Shown here one piece after another: positions 1 to 14,400 of a stretch of DNA of 64,000 bases. The DNA lies in NCBI RefSeq assembly GCF_965363235.1, contig NC_134847.1:45945305-46009304 (forward strand). Reading direction: 5' to 3'. Made by a program: the position numbers and the translations under genes. How positions within the stretch are numbered: the first letter of the stretch is position 1; every line of letters starts with the position of its first letter. The DNA comes from Mytilus galloprovincialis (Eukaryota; Mollusca; Bivalvia; Mytilida; Mytilidae). Below the pieces are notes generated by a model. That model was not told the origin of the DNA. It saw nothing but the letters and a program-made list of their open reading frames with translations, and did not search any database.

Positions 1-2364
1 GGGTATATGAGCTATATAGAAAGGCAAAGAAGAGCCAAACAGCCTCTTTAAATTTCTGAGGATAGCAAAGGAAACTTAAGAAATGTACTAAATCATGTCA
101 GTGGGGAACCACTGACTACTGGACTTGTTCTTAAGTAAGGAAAGAGGGGTGAAAGATACCAGAGGGACAGTCAAAAACATAGATCGACAATGAACTGACA
201 ACGCAATGGCTTAAAATGAAAAAGACAAACAGACAAATAATAGTACACATGACAAAACATAGAAAACTAAAGACTAAGCAAAAAGCTTCCTTGTGATCAG
301 CAACCCACTATCAAGGACATTATGATAGAAAATACAATCACGGGAATATCGTATCGATTGGGAGATATATACTTACGTTCCAACAGCAGGGATACCTACC
401 AAGTGCTAGCGTCCTTTTCGCTGTTTAAATTTTACGTTGCATCTTTTGGATATTGTCGTTCTTGGTTCTAACTTGATTTTAAGCGCAATAATTTCATACA
501 CAATCACTCAAAATTGAAATCCAATGGATAATACTTACCGTTCATCATCATGTTGATATGTGTTTCTTTTATTTACAATACCCTACTTTTTTTCCAGACG
601 GCGTATGCTGTCTCTACAATAAAATCGATTTTGATGAAATGATTGATATGTTCTCTTGAAAAAAAATGAATAATAAATATGATTAAAAAAGGCTGTACGG
701 CAACCTATAGTTTTTGTGTCATTTTGGTCATCGTGTTGAGAGTTGTCTCATTTTTTATGTTTAGAAAAAATATTATTTAGTAATGGCAAATACTGGAACG
801 ATTCTAAGTGTTTTTTTTTGTTATTCTGTTCTTAGTCTCAGTACAATCAGTACAATCATATAAAGTTCAGGACGATTGCGCGTTGACAACACGAAAACTT
901 ACCAAATTCTTTATTTGCCTATTACATGTTTTGAGGTCTTGAGACTGAAGTTCAGTGGTTATCATTATGTGCTATTTTAAATGTTTGTCTTATGAAATTT
1001 TATAATCGGGCAGTCGTCTTTTATTGAATTGATTCACATCTTGTTATTCCAGGGACTTTTATAGCTTACTTTACTGTATGGATTTAGTATGGGTTTGCTG
1101 TTGTAGAAGGCTTTCTGTTGCAGTTGATAGTTGTCTCATTTGCAAAACAAACAATTATCCTTCTAGGAATATAAAAATACATTGCATTGAAATTGTTTAC
1201 TCTTTTGCATAGCAGTAGTTTTTTTCTATGAATGTTGCAATTGAGTGTTTCTGTTGTTCCTTTGTTTTCCTCTTATAGTTTATGTGTTTCCTTCGATTTT
1301 GGTTTGTAGCCCAGATTTGTTTTCTGTCAATGGATGTATTACCTTTGAACAGCAGTATACTACTGCTGCTTTTATTTAGACTGAAAAGCTTATTTTCGAA
1401 ACCAATCATTTGAAATGTTGGGTGATAAGTTTGATTGTACATATTTAAAATGAATAATTTGAATAACGAAGTGCGTTTTTCGGATTATTGGATTAATAGT
1501 CACCTGGAAGGCTCAACACCAAATTTTAATTAACTTTAACTTTACTTTCTTTTATTCCAATGTTATTAAAGATTATTGAGCAATAAATTTTAAAATGGTC
1601 TGTAATTTCTGCCATTATTCTTTGTCAGTTTGCACGAAAATCTTTAGAAAATGTTAGGATATGAACTGTTGGAAAACACCCTACAGGAAATACTAAATGA
1701 CATTTCCCAAAAAACAATGAGAAATATGTATCGGTTGAAACACATTTTGGTCTTATTTTATAACCTATCAAAATCTGCAACACAATTTTTTCAGGAAAAA
1801 CGGTAATTCATGTCTTTAGCTTCACAATAAAATATTTTACATATCAGTTTTGTATGTGATGTGTTGTTTAATATGTCTTCCATTTTTTTTAGAGATTCTT
1901 TTATTATTATTGTATATATCGCGATTGTTCTTACTGTTTAACAATATTGAATATTGATGATATTCCTTCTGTTTGAATTTAAGAGAACAACTAGTAGCAT
2001 TTGGGCTGTTTGCTATCATCTCTACCGTGATTTTTTCTCTCGAATATACTACATATAAATCAAAAAGATGTCATGTTTATACATTTTGTATTACAATACA
2101 TGTTTAAGGTTCACTTAAATGTCTATAGTGCCATTGTGTCCTTTTTAAATTTCTATTTACTTCCACTTACGTTTTCCTTTATATCAATCATTCCCATTAG
2201 TTATGTAAATAGATGCTTCCTTTTCGGGTTAATGGTTTCAGTGTTGTTTTTGAAATAAAATGCGATGCTGAAAGTATTTCCGTTTGAATGTTTATATACT
2301 AAACTTTGTTTTGAACATAGCATTTCTGGGTTTATTCTTATTCATTTTCATAAATTTGTCTAAC
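1..2364. other. 5' intergenic stretch with dispersed-repeat fragments
   Basis: I see no supportable exon before 2365. The stretch is A+T-rich and holds remnants of dispersed repeats: about 138-292 (a 'gagggacagtcaaa...cataaatcgacaatg' type, whose reverse copy is near 15830-15940), about 1030-1150 (part of the 'gccttttatagctgac...gttgtctcatt' repeat seen in full at 47050-47235), and about 1240-1390 on the minus strand (the 'cagtagtataccgctgttcaaa' repeat seen in full at 7461-8108). The short open frames here are low in complexity and match no domain I know. Confidence 0.6.
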
Positions 2365-2425
2365 ATGATTCAGAAAATTGCACAAATGATTACACAGATC
2401 TTGATTATTTTCATTTTGTGTTATT
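2365..2425 (+). other. Exon 1: signal peptide of the mosaic gene
   Basis: Reads [11 protein letters not shown] then a hydrophobic run ILIIFILCY, followed by a GTAAGT donor after one base of the next codon (phase 1). Joined to the exon at 2745 it continues F-A-T-I-D-A-F, a plausible cleavage zone. The intron is 319 bp. This exon is short, and I chose it because both phase and sequence character fit; no other nearby ATG-hydrophobic-donor combination does. Confidence 0.65.
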
Positions 2426-5400
2426 GTAAGTACTATATATTTTCACTCAATACAATTCAAAATTCACAACTTTTAGGTTTTATGAAAACGAATTTTAAAC
2501 GTTTCGCCCGATATTTTGATAAATAGGATGGTAACTTTGAAATTGTTTTCTTTCGCTATGGGAAAATGGCAGAAACTCACCATCAAATGAAAGATAAAAT
2601 AAGGCGAGAGTAGTTAACCGATGTTCAATTAATGTATAGCGACTAGGAAGAGACAAATAAAAGTAACAAACAATAATCGAAGACAAACGACACATTAAAA
2701 AAGAAGAAATAAGTAATTGATACTGTCTTTTATTATTTTTTCAGTTGCAACCATAGATGCGTTTAGCAAACCTTCCTTTGTAAGTAACTGGTTTGATGTG
2801 TCGGTTGGAAATAGTTCTATAGATATACTTCACAGTCTAGGAGTTTATCCGGTCAAAGTTGATGTCCAGATTTTAGTGAATGAAAACGGTGAAGATTATA
2901 TATTCACTGCAACTGGAGCCGCTCAGAGAAACGATGACAACGAATATTTCTATGGTGGACTTGTTTATATATATAACACAGATATTGTACAAATAATTGT
3001 ACCACAGACAACTTCTATTTATGCTGGTATTGCATACACAGGTACAGTTTTCACCTATTATGTCTGTTTGTTTTGTTCACACATTGTTGTCAATATAATG
3101 GAATTGTATTCAACTGTCGTACCAGCAAGAGGTTAATCTCGCTATAAAACCAGGTTGAATTCATCATTTTCTACATAAAAATATGTCGGTGAACATTTTA
3201 TCTCTAGGGTATCACCAGCCTAGTAGTCATCCCTTTGGTGTTGACATGACATATCATTAATATGGTCATTTTCTTTAAATTAACTATATAAAATGTTGAA
3301 TAATTCGAAACACTAAAATTTATCTCTTACCCCCGGATACATATTACCGTGGCCGTATTTGGTACAACTTTTAGGAATTTTTGGTATCTTATTCTCAACA
3401 CATTCGTTTATGATTTGATTAGACCTATCATATGTTATGTTTTATCTCTGCTGATATGTCGTCTGTAGTCAATACACACGTGCGTCTGATGTCGTCTGTA
3501 GTCAATACACACGTGCGTCTGATGTCGTCTGTAGCCAATACATACGTGCGTCTGATGTCGTCTGTAGCCAATACATACGTGCGTCTGATGTCGTCTGTAG
3601 CCAATACATACGTGCGTCTGATGTCGTCTGTAGCTAATACATACGTGCGTCTGATGTCGTCTGTAGTCAACACACACGTGCGTCTGATGTCGTCTGTAGC
3701 CAATACATACGTGCGTCTGATGTCGTCTGTAGCCAATACATACGTGCGTCTGATGTCGTCTGTAGCCAATACATACGTGCGTCTGATGTCGTCTGTAGCT
3801 AATACATACGTGCGTCTGATGTCGTCTGTAGTCAATACACACGTGCGTCTGATGTCGTCTGTAGTCAATACACACGTGCGTCTGATGTCGTCTGTAGCCA
3901 ATACATACGTGCGTCTGATGTCGTCTGTAGCCAATACATACGTGCGTCTGATGTCGTCTGTAGCCAATACATACGTGCGTCTGATGTCGTCTGTAGCTAA
4001 TACATACGTGCGTCTGATGTCGTCTGTAGTCAATACACACGTGCGTCTGATGTCGTCTGTAGTCAATACACACGTGCGTCTGACGAACATAAACAGAAGC
4101 CTTGTAAATTTGTATAGTGTTTATCATATTTTAAGTAATTAATTACTCTTTATATGATAATTACCGTAAATTAGTTATAAACACAAACGTTGATGTCTCA
4201 ATATCTCCATCAGCTTCATCATTGTGCTGTTGTTGCCCTTTTAATCTTATTCTATAATTCTTTCTAGGTAGTGGAGAACACTATGCGGGACGGACTTCGA
4301 TGTTTTTCACCTCAGGTAAAGTGCGAGCCAGACTTTGGACAGCATGTGACCTTCCAGTCCCTGTATTTACACATAACACTAGCATGAACGGTAATTATAT
4401 TATTAGTCATTAATCTTTGTATGTATAACACAAAATCCACTATTCTTTTAATGATGCACATGTTACTGCTCTCAATAACTATGATATTTTTTTTTAATGT
4501 TTGTATTTTCTGAATGAAAACTGTGATCATTGTTTGTTTTTGAAATAAATCATAGGTAATAAAGCCCACTACTTCATGAGGTAACAGCTACTACTTTACA
4601 CAAGATAAAAAAAAATAGCTATATATATATATATTACCTTTTTTGGTAGTCTGCATCGAGTGTGTTCATCCGATCCGATTTCTTACTGCATATTCCATCA
4701 TGCATTTGCAATTTTATTTTAAGAAATTAAGATCTTCTACTATCAAAATTATCAAAACAGAACATCACATTTCAAATTTAGAAACCTACATTGATCAAGT
4801 AATTATTCCGAAAGGATTTGTTTTAAAAGCATCCCCACTTACAACAGGAGAAAAGTAAAACAGATTTTTCCATAGATGGAATAACATTCGATACAACAGT
4901 TCTTTTAGTATGATGGATCTTTTACGCCGAAAAGCAATTCATCAAGTAAATTATTTATATAAACTACGTGGTAATTTGCACTGCCGATCTCGTGAACAAT
5001 TGTCTGATCCTGAACTTGACAAAATTCAAGTACGTCTTGGTGATATCAACTGCATTGAATCACATAAGCTCCACGTCAAACAGATTAACAAAAAACGTGA
5101 TGGTGTACAAATTAACCACCCTTTAATCAGACCTTCAAAAAATGCAAATAAAAAGCCTCGAAACCGTAGATTTCAAAGAAAAAATCGAGTTCCGACCAAT
5201 CCCAACAACACGGTTGACAATTTATCCACAGTCTCTTTATCTGAGGACAAAATTAAAGTCTTGTCTAAGGGTTTGAATTTTTGCCCTACTCCCAATAACA
5301 TAGAAAATATGAAACTGGGAGATGACCTTGATAACTTTGCCAGAATCCTCAGAATCAAAGAATATTTTGGTAATAAGAATAAAGAGAAAGACTCAGACCC

Positions 5401-8400
5401 TTCTGACTCGGAGGAAGGAATCAGAATTCTGCATTTTAAAAAGAAGAGTTCATGGATTCCAAAACCTAATAAATCTGCTACACTGGAAGATGTTATCGAC
5501 AAAATCAAATCAGATGTTGTTCATCTAGCTAGCAACAAGTACTCGTCATTTTAATATACCTCTCCTGACGAGAAAAAAAGCCATACAATCGCTGAGAAAC
5601 CGGGATGATATTGTGATAAAACCAGCAGACAAGGGCAGTGCCGTTGTTGTAATGGACAAAGCTAACAACATCGCGGAAGCAGTGCGTCAGCTCTCTGATG
5701 AGAGATTTTAGAAGAAGCTAGACTATGACCCTACTTCCGAGTTTAGTTCCAAAATTATCACTGCGTTACAAACCATGTACGATGACGGTCACATAGATGA
5801 GGATACAATCGGTTATTTAAAACCAGAGAACGCCAAGCCTGGTCGATTGTATCTTCTTCCCAAAATACACAAGGTAAACAGCCCTGGTAGACCCCTTGTA
5901 TCCGCAAACGCCCATCCGATTGAGAAAATCTCGGAATTCGTAGATTTTCATTTAAGATTTCATGTAGAAAATCTTCCTTCTCACATTCAAGACACTACAG
6001 ATTGTCTTCGTAAAATGGAATCCATGAACCCTCTTTCTTCGGAAACCCTCCTTGTCACTTTAGATGTCACCTCATTGTATACCAACATACCTCATGATGT
6101 TATTTCCCCGAGGGTATCACAAGCCCAGTAGTCAGCACTTTTTATGCTGACATGAATTGTCATTGATATGGTTATATTTATAAATTTACTGTTTACAAAT
6201 TTTTGATTTTTTTTAAATACTAAGGCTTTTCTACCTCAGGCATAGATTACCAAAGCTGTATTTGGCAAAACTTTTAGAAATTTAAGTCCTCAATGCTCTT
6301 CAACTTTGTACTTTATTTGGCCTTTTTAACTTTTTTGGATTCGAGCGTCACTGATAAGTCTTTTGTAGACGACACGCGCGTCTGGCGTATATACTAAATT
6401 TAGTCCTGGTATCTATGATGAGTTTATTTACAACCACTGGGTCGATGCCACTGCTGGTGGAGATTTATTTCCCCGAGGGTATCACAATCCCAGTAGTCAG
6501 TACTTTTCATGCTGACATGAATTGTCATTGATATGGTTATATTTATAAATTTACTGTTTACAAATTTTTGAATTTTTTGAAATACTAAGGCTTTTCTACC
6601 TCAGCTGTAGTTGGCAACACTTTTAGGAATTTTAGTCCTCAATGCTCTTCAACTTCGTACTTTATTTGGCCTTTTTAACTTTTTTGGATTCGGGCGTCAC
6701 TGATGAGTCTTTTGTAGACGAAACGCGCGTCTGGCGTATATACTAAATTTAATACTAAATCCTGGTATCTATGATGAGTTTATTTACTCTGGATTTAATA
6801 CAACAATTTCACCTTTAATGGTGATCATTACCTTCAAATAAACGGGACATCGATGGGGACGAAAATGGCACCGTCTTACGCCAACATTTTCATGGGCAAA
6901 TTAGAAAAATAAATTATTTCAACATCTTTATCCACACCTCTGGCTTGGTTCCGTTTCATTGATGTATTGACATGAAATGGATTGAATCCCAACAAAAACT
7001 GGATGATTTCATCAGACAACGCCCATCAGTCAATTAAATCTACGTATGAAATTTCCGACCCTAAAATATCTTTCCTAGACACAACCACATCTATAAAGAA
7101 CGGTGTCATATGAACAGACCTCTACTGTAAATCTACCGATAAACATCAGTACATTTCTCCCCAAAGCTGTCACCCCAAACACTGTACCAAAAGTATCCCG
7201 TACAGTCAAGCTCACAGGGTAAATCGGATTTGCTCCTCTGAGGAGGCTGTCACGAAACGGTTACAGAAACTTCGCGGATTTTTGACTAAACGAGGCTGTA
7301 AGAAATTGGACATAGATAAGGGGTTTGCGCGCGCTAACAATAACAGCCGCAAATACCTGTTACAGTACAAAAGGAAGAGTCGCAGCAAAATAGTCCCTTT
7401 TGTTACTAACCTTTCACGTTTGATCCGTGCCAATTGGCAAATTATTACCAAACACCCTAAATAAAGGCAACAGTAGTATACCGCTGTTCAAAACTCATAA
7501 ATCCATGGACAAAAAACAAAATCGGGGTAACAAACCAAAACCGAGCGAAACGCATTAAATATAAGAGGAGAACAACGACACAACATCGAAACGCAACACA
7601 CACAGAAACAGACCAATCATCAGACAAAACACCACGAGAATAACAAATGTAACATGAAAACCAAATACATGAATTTGGGATAGACAAGTACCGTACCACG
7701 TCTTATCTCAATATCTCAAAAATAAGAGAAAACACAAACGACTCAACGTTAAAATGCAACACAAAGAGAAACGAACAATATATAACAATGACCATCTTCC
7801 TGACTTGGTACAGGACACTTTTAAAGGGGAATAAAAGTGGTGGGTTGAACCTGGTTTTAAGGCATGCCAAACCTCGCACTTTAATGGCAAAGTTAAATAT
7901 AACATTGAAATGACAACATAATATTACAGGACTACAATACAAATAAATAGGAGAACATATTAGACACAGAAAAACATGATTAATAGATAACAAAAAGTAT
8001 CAGGTTTAAAATTCAATACGCCAAAAACGCGCCTTGCCCACACAAGACTCACCAGTGACGCCCAGATATAAAAGATCGAAAGTGAAAAAAGTACAAAGTT
8101 GTACAGCACTCCTAAATTATCCAAGATCTTTCCCAATCCTCCTGTCTTAGCTTTTCGGAGACCAGCAAATCTGAAAGACTTATTTGTAAGAGCTGACGTC
8201 TCCTCAAATAAAAGCTGTTCAACTGCAGGATGGTTCAAGTCCTGTGGTAACAGACGATGTCTGACTTGTCAACAAATACTAAATCCTCAAACATTTAATT
8301 GCCACTTGACTAGGTCTGTGTACACTATATTTTTGCAATGTAACATGCAAAACCCAGAATGTTGTATACCTCCTTCAGTGTCGATGTGGCATGCAGTATG

Positions 8401-11400
8401 TTGGTGAGACAGAGCAGCCATTCAACAAACGCATGAATGGTCATCGAAGTGACTACACTTGCAAGCCCGACATACCCGTAAGTCGTCATTTAAGATCACC
8501 TGGACATGCCCACGCTGATCTCAAAAACCTTAGCATCACAAACATAAACCACAAAGAGGATTGGTCGAAGGTCGACAGAGTCGCTCGGGAAAGATTTTGG
8601 GTAAGAAAGTTAAGGACAGTTTCCCCAGAGGGCATAAATGAAAAAAAACATAGATTGAGTCACTCATTTTCCTGTCATCACTTGCTTCCAGTAACTCCGG
8701 TTTCCGGACTGGCTTTACAGTTTGAAGATTTGTTTAAATACCAGTTTAGATCATAGGGCTCCATTCATTTGGGTTGGATGTACAAGTACATAGCCACGTT
8801 CAATTATTTCACCTTATTAAATAAAACTTATTTTTCTAATCATTATTAAACTGCTATTCGTTTGGGAGGCGTAACAATGTAGTTTCTGTTGCAATTGCTC
8901 TACCGTTGTCAAATTTGAAATATTATACCAACTTGGATCGTTTAGGGCATATTTTTTTTATATGGGGACTGCTCTCCATGCAGTTATAACATATCAACTG
9001 TCACAACCTTTGGAAATTTAGAGTTGTGCTAGTTCACATCGCAAATAACTATTTGTATTTGGCATATCTTTGTTATCTTTGCGCCGTGTTTGGAAATTTC
9101 AAAATTGTACCAGCGTCTGTGATGTACGCTAAAATTGTATCAACTTTCAAGATTTTGATAGTGTCTCAATTTGAATATATTGATATGATTCATTTGACAT
9201 CCAGCTATTTCCGAAGAAGGATGTCTGTTATCCGAAATATCTAATATTTGTTCATTTTATAGTTATTTAACCCTTTTTGACTTGTTATATATATATATAT
9301 ATATATAATATACACCAGCAATACAAATTTGAGCAAAATGTGTCAATGGCTGAATTTATGAATACAAAAAAATAAACAATATAACCAGATACATAAGTAA
9401 ATATCTTTTCTGGGAACAGATGTTGATCTAACTTAAATTGGTGATAGGAACATCAGATACCAATATCAAAGCCCAATTAAAACAGACAACATCGTTGTAG
9501 ACAAAAATAACAACAATTGCAAAATATTACATAGAAAAAAAGAAAATTAGGCAACATGGACCCCTGCCAAAAGTAAGAAAGAATAAAAATTAAAAACAAA
9601 TAACTCCACTTCTTCATTTCATTGTTTTCCCTTCGGTACTGTGTACAATCGACATTAAAGGACGATGTAATGGTTGTGACAATTGATGGTTCATGAGACA
9701 GATATTAAAAACTGCCAATAAACCATGATGTCAACTGCAAAACTTTAAACTGAAATTGAAAATTTACATTCTTTTACCTGAAACAGTTTTGTTATGTGCT
9801 CTATCTATATTTTCATCCATTAACCCCATTTTCTGATCTCTTCTACAGCACTGAATGCTTCCTTCTTTCAACTGGAACACGGACTTGATTACTATCCTGA
9901 CTTGGTTTCTGTCCGGATAATGTTAGATAATGGCTTCATGTCTGACGGTCAAGGTAAGAAAGGAATTAACTTCTAGAATGACAAAAAAGTTTTGTATGGA
10001 TATATATATAATTACATGTGATGTATGTTGCATTATTATACGTTATTCTGATTGGCTACACTGCAATCACGCGTTATTCCTTAAGCAACTTCATTACACA
10101 ATAAAATTTACCACTCATGATGACACACACGAGGTCCCACATTAAAGTGCACAGGTAAATTATATAAAAACTTTATGAAAATTGTGTTTTCATGATCCTA
10201 GCTAAAACATGTAATTTTAAGTATCAAATGCTTCTTTTTGTAACTTCATAGGGTTGTAAAAGCGTTGACCGTGTGCACATTTTTAGAATGAAGCATAATG
10301 GGCTTCGGTCAACGCTTTTACACCCCAATGAAGTTACAAAAAGAAGCATTCAACTCTTAAATATAAACTTTTAGTTTACATTTAGGCGACCTGTGTACAC
10401 CACAAAGATATTAGATAATAATTTATGAACTCCCTCATGTCTCAACAATACAAGTACAGGATTAGAGATGGATGTCTAAGTAGTTTTAGCAATTTTACAT
10501 ATCATCGTTTTCATCTTTCACAGTTTGAAATATTTTAAGCGTTTGTGTAAGTAGGAATTTCTTTTCAGAATCCATAGCCTTGGGTTTTTTTTATATAAAG
10601 AACTATATATATGACCTTCTAATCGTTTAGAGGAATCCTGTTCTCCATTTGGAGATATTTCAAGACGTATTCTATTTTTGTGAGATCACAGAATGGAAAC
10701 AAAATCCTCTGTGAATTCAGTATTGCAATTTATATTTTGAATTCATTTCATCATGGGATAATAATTTATTACAATATCTTTATAAAAATTATCCATATTT
10801 ACAAGATAAAATGTTTATAACTTTTTTTTTCAAATTTGTAATATTTTCGATTGTGATAAAAATATAATCATGTGTACGAAGAACACGAACAATATGAAAA
10901 TATGATGTTGATTTTATTATGCAGACAGAGCTTTTTCGTTGCTTTTATACGGTTTTGGGGTTGTTTTTCATACGATATGAAAGCATATGACAGACTTAAT
11001 TTTTAGTCTTTTAACAAATAAAAGAGAACATTTGTGATTGCTGTATATACAAATATATAGATTTAAACATGAGCAATCATGTCTACTTAGTATTGCAAAA
11101 CATTCTCTTCTTCTTTTAAACTATATAATGCACAATATCACATGAATGAAGCTCTTTTAATATACAAAGAACGTATTGTATTATCACATTTTTTAAAAAG
11201 AAAATGACACTGATGAAGCGCATTTTTTGCGCCAAAATATTTGTCAAACCCTTTTTATTTCGTCGGGTACACTCGACTTCAATTTTAATTGACTAGGATT
11301 GTCAGTTTTCTTATCGAAGGACGGTGGGTTTCTCCGGACACTCCGGCATCCTTCACCAATAAAACTGGCCGCCACGAAATAGCCCAAAAGCGGTGCTTAA

Positions 11401-14400
11401 AAGTATCGTTAAAACACAAAAAAATCCAATCAAATCCAATCATATAGTGACATAACGAAACAAAAGTTTGATAACATTACATAGAAAGAACACTTCTTCA
11501 TGCATATCATTGAAAAAAGGATTAAGTTGGTGTGCATAACATCTATACATCATTAGAGGAACAGATTCAACAACAAGTCTTATGCTTTACAATAGGATAT
11601 TTCTCTTGTCTTGCAGTTTAACTTTATACATCTTTCATGTTTTAGGAGCGGTATTCAATGGCATCCCTCCTACACAAGACAATTGTTTTTCTGGATTAAT
11701 TTATGGTTACAATCAGACGTATGTACGTATTTGGATTCCTCAATACTTTTCAGGACAGGGCACATGTGAGGGTAAGTTGCTCGGTACTTATAAACATTTG
11801 TGTTTGTGTGCGTATGACTTTTTATCAGTTACGGTGCCATTGATATAATCATCTACTAATTATTCCAGCTTTGGTTTGCTGTACATTTGAAGACTGGAGT
11901 AGTAAACTGAATAGAAGAAGTGGGATTGTGCACATTTTGTTTTGGAAATTTGATACGACATATAGTTTTGTCAAAGCACACCGAGAGATCGATACATTCT
12001 CCGCAGCACAACATGTTATATTTTCTCCCTGGTATCTTTCAGAGTTCTATGTGGTGGTAGAGGTATGATACTATTGTAATGTTAGATCATGTTTTGTTTT
12101 TGGCAAAAGTATAACCAATGCAATGTGTTGAAAAGTTTTCTGGCAATTATCAACTTATATTGTAAAAGATATGTATTGATCCGCTTTTATTATCTACCAA
12201 TTTATATATACGTTAAAATAAATCAAACAAACCTATTAAAAGCGTCCAACAATTTCAATAGATTTGACCAGTTACAATGGTTGATGAAACTGATGAAAAA
12301 CTTGATCATGAAAAATGTGATCCTGACATACAATTAAATATACAACAGAAAAGTTAAATTATCCTTAGAAAAAAATAACAGTTGGAAGCAACTAAAGGCT
12401 TTTAAAAAGTTTGCCGTATTTTGTCATGTATATTGTGTTACACAAGAAAGTATGTAAATTTATCAGAAAAGATAAAAAAAAAATACCCGCAACAAACCAT
12501 TAATATTTTGTATATAAACAAATATCCTTCTTGAGTAGCATAGTACCGTGAAAAAAAGTTATAAATCTTGCTTCCCTAACAAAATGTTAATGCTAATCAT
12601 AACACCTCTCATTATTTTTACCTTTATACTACCCAAGTCACTCTCTGGTGCTACATTTTTTATTATTTTCAAATAGTAAACAAGCATTGAATGGTGTATA
12701 ATTATTGTCGAGATTACCGCGGGATTACGACGTTCCTAAGTTTGTACATTACCATTGGCGACGTTGGCGACTTCAGTGACGTCACCGTAGGCTCTTTGAG
12801 TTGTTATTAAAAGTTATGGCTGAACAGACGTCTTTGTTTATATTAGCGAAAATATGATACTTTTAACCTCCACAATTATAAACAAAATTATTATTTGTAA
12901 AGGCATTCTTTGATTCAGACGTTATGTATGTCCATTGACCGTTCCTATGCTATCGTTGAACATCTTCCCTTCTAGTTATCTTCCATTCGACTCACCATTG
13001 TTCAACTTTTCATGGCTTCCTTTAAAATGTTTTTTTCAATATTTTTAGTGTACCAAAAATGGGGTGGTATGTAGCAAACATGAAATTTAACTAAACACAT
13101 ATATGACATATTTGCTTTAACCACTAACTTGATTTTATTCGAACTCTTTTCTAGAATCCCCAAAATCTATTAACACTATGCGACTTCATTTTTGGTTTTG
13201 ATTCCATTTGGATTTCTAACCGCAAAACTTAGATTTCGACAAAAATACAATTGTTATTAAAGGTATCAGAATTTTAATTTAATACGCCAGACGCGCGTTT
13301 CGTCTACATAAGACTTATCAGTGACGCTCATATCAAAATAGTTATGAAGCCAAACAAGAACAAAGTTGAAGAGCATTGAGGACCAGAAAGTTCTTAGTTT
13401 TTCGAAAAATTCAATCAATATGCGAAAAGGGCGTTGACATTTTTAGTTCTATTTTTCCATTTTTATTAGACATAAAGATAAAATGAAAACGTATCATACA
13501 ATAAGGTTTCACACATGATATATTAACTGAATAATATTAAACATGTAACTTTGAAATTTTAAGTAGTCAAATGAATAAATTATTTAAAACATTAAGTACC
13601 AAGGGTAACCGAAACAACCAAATTTTCGTGGTAGTTTTTTTAAATTTAGGAATTTTATGCGACAGTCATACAAGTGAGAGGTTTAGCGCTATACAACCAG
13701 GTTCAATCCACCATTTCTACATTTGAAAATGCCTGTACCAAGTCAGGAATATGGCAGTTGTCGATTCGTTTGATGTGTTTTGTCATTTATTTTTGCCATT
13801 TGATTAGGGATTGAATTTTACTCGTAGTACAGAATTTTTGGATTTAACTTTTTTCCTGTAATTGAACCGTTATTTTAGTACAGTTATATAATCGTGTTAC
13901 CAGGAAACCTCCGATTAAAATGTATCTTTTAATCAAGCTAAGTGACGTGACTGCTACTCTACCAATTCATTCGTAATAGAAGCTAACATTATATTTTTTC
14001 ATATTCTATCTGAATAAAGTTCTTATTGTGTAGTTTGAATGTGTTTCAAAGCTCCCAAATTTTCAGGTAGAATCAAATGTTGATGGTTTCCGGTTTCCTG
14101 GTGCAGGATCAGCCATGACAAACTATGATACCTTCTATGGAGGGATTGTTTACGTTTATACTAACAGTAGTATAGAATTCTGGGTTCCAAGTTTGCATGG
14201 TAATATAATATATGTAGACAACCTCTGGGGAAATGGCGAATATAGCTACAATGACGAAACTGGGAGGATCAGGGTAAAGCAGTTCGGATTTAGACAGTAT
14301 GGTGAGATATTGTTTGTACACTTCCTACTTTCTTGTGGGTTGATGTGTGTATTTTTTTTTTATATTATTGCTAGATATATTTATGTTGAAAATGAATAGA

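Larger units (their letters stand above)
2745..4390 (+). other. Exons 2-3: module copy 1
   Basis: Exon 2745-3041 (297 bp, phase 1 to 1) carries NWFDVS, then [14 protein letters not shown], a glycine-alanine stretch with AAQRNDD, and YGGLVYIYN followed by VPQ. Exon 4268-4390 (123 bp, 1 to 1) continues with [20 protein letters not shown] and DLPVPVFT. The same pattern (HGL-YP, V-V-I, GG-VY-YN, WVP) recurs in the next two exon pairs. I have seen this module in bivalve extracellular proteins beside EGF and CCP domains but know no standard name for it. The 1226-bp intron between the exons contains a minisatellite. Confidence 0.75.
4640..9290 (+). mobile_element. Penelope-like retroelement, broken and nested
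   Basis: An old copy of a GIY-YIG-bearing Penelope-like element in intron 3 of the mosaic gene, on the same strand. Recognisable parts in order: an N-terminal region (about 4690-5554, with [11 protein letters not shown]), reverse transcriptase blocks (about 5590-7460, with [32 protein letters not shown] and [18 protein letters not shown]), a linker (from about 8110, [12 protein letters not shown]) and the GIY-YIG endonuclease region (about 8390-8650, [19 protein letters not shown]). The 3' noncoding part reaches a TA-rich run near 9290, and another TA run lies at the 5' edge (4617-4635). At least two other repeats are inserted (6107-6787 and 7461-8108). It has several breaks and is not functional. 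Confidence 0.85.
9849..11771 (+). other. Exons 4-5: module copy 2
   Basis: Exon 9849-9953 (105 bp, 1 to 1) reads [20 protein letters not shown] then VRIMLDNG; this aligns with [20 protein letters not shown] of copy 1. Exon 11646-11771 (126 bp, 1 to 1) reads [20 protein letters not shown] then a Cys, aligning with the YGGLVYIYN...VPQ segment. The module is thus split by an intron at a different place from copy 1. Two extra cysteines distinguish this copy. Confidence 0.75.

Noticed and set aside
370-545. Two minus-strand GTAAGT-like donors with short frames
   Set aside because: The frames before them close within a few codons and show no domain or partner exon.
2717-2744. Signal-peptide-like start just before exon 2 (ILSFIIFS)
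   Set aside because: There is no ATG there; the hydrophobic run is the translated pyrimidine tract of the splice acceptor. Exon 2365-2425 gives a proper ATG, signal and matching phase.
3428-4142. Three overlapping frames of 220-236 codons on both strands
   Set aside because: They come entirely from the 33-bp tandem array, whose unit length is divisible by three; composition is a pure 11-residue repeat with no start or splice support.
12757-12775. GGCGACGTTGGCGAC outside the 14.4-kb element, in intron 6 of the mosaic gene
   Set aside because: Only two cores, no TIR phrase or array nearby; may be chance or a tiny relic.
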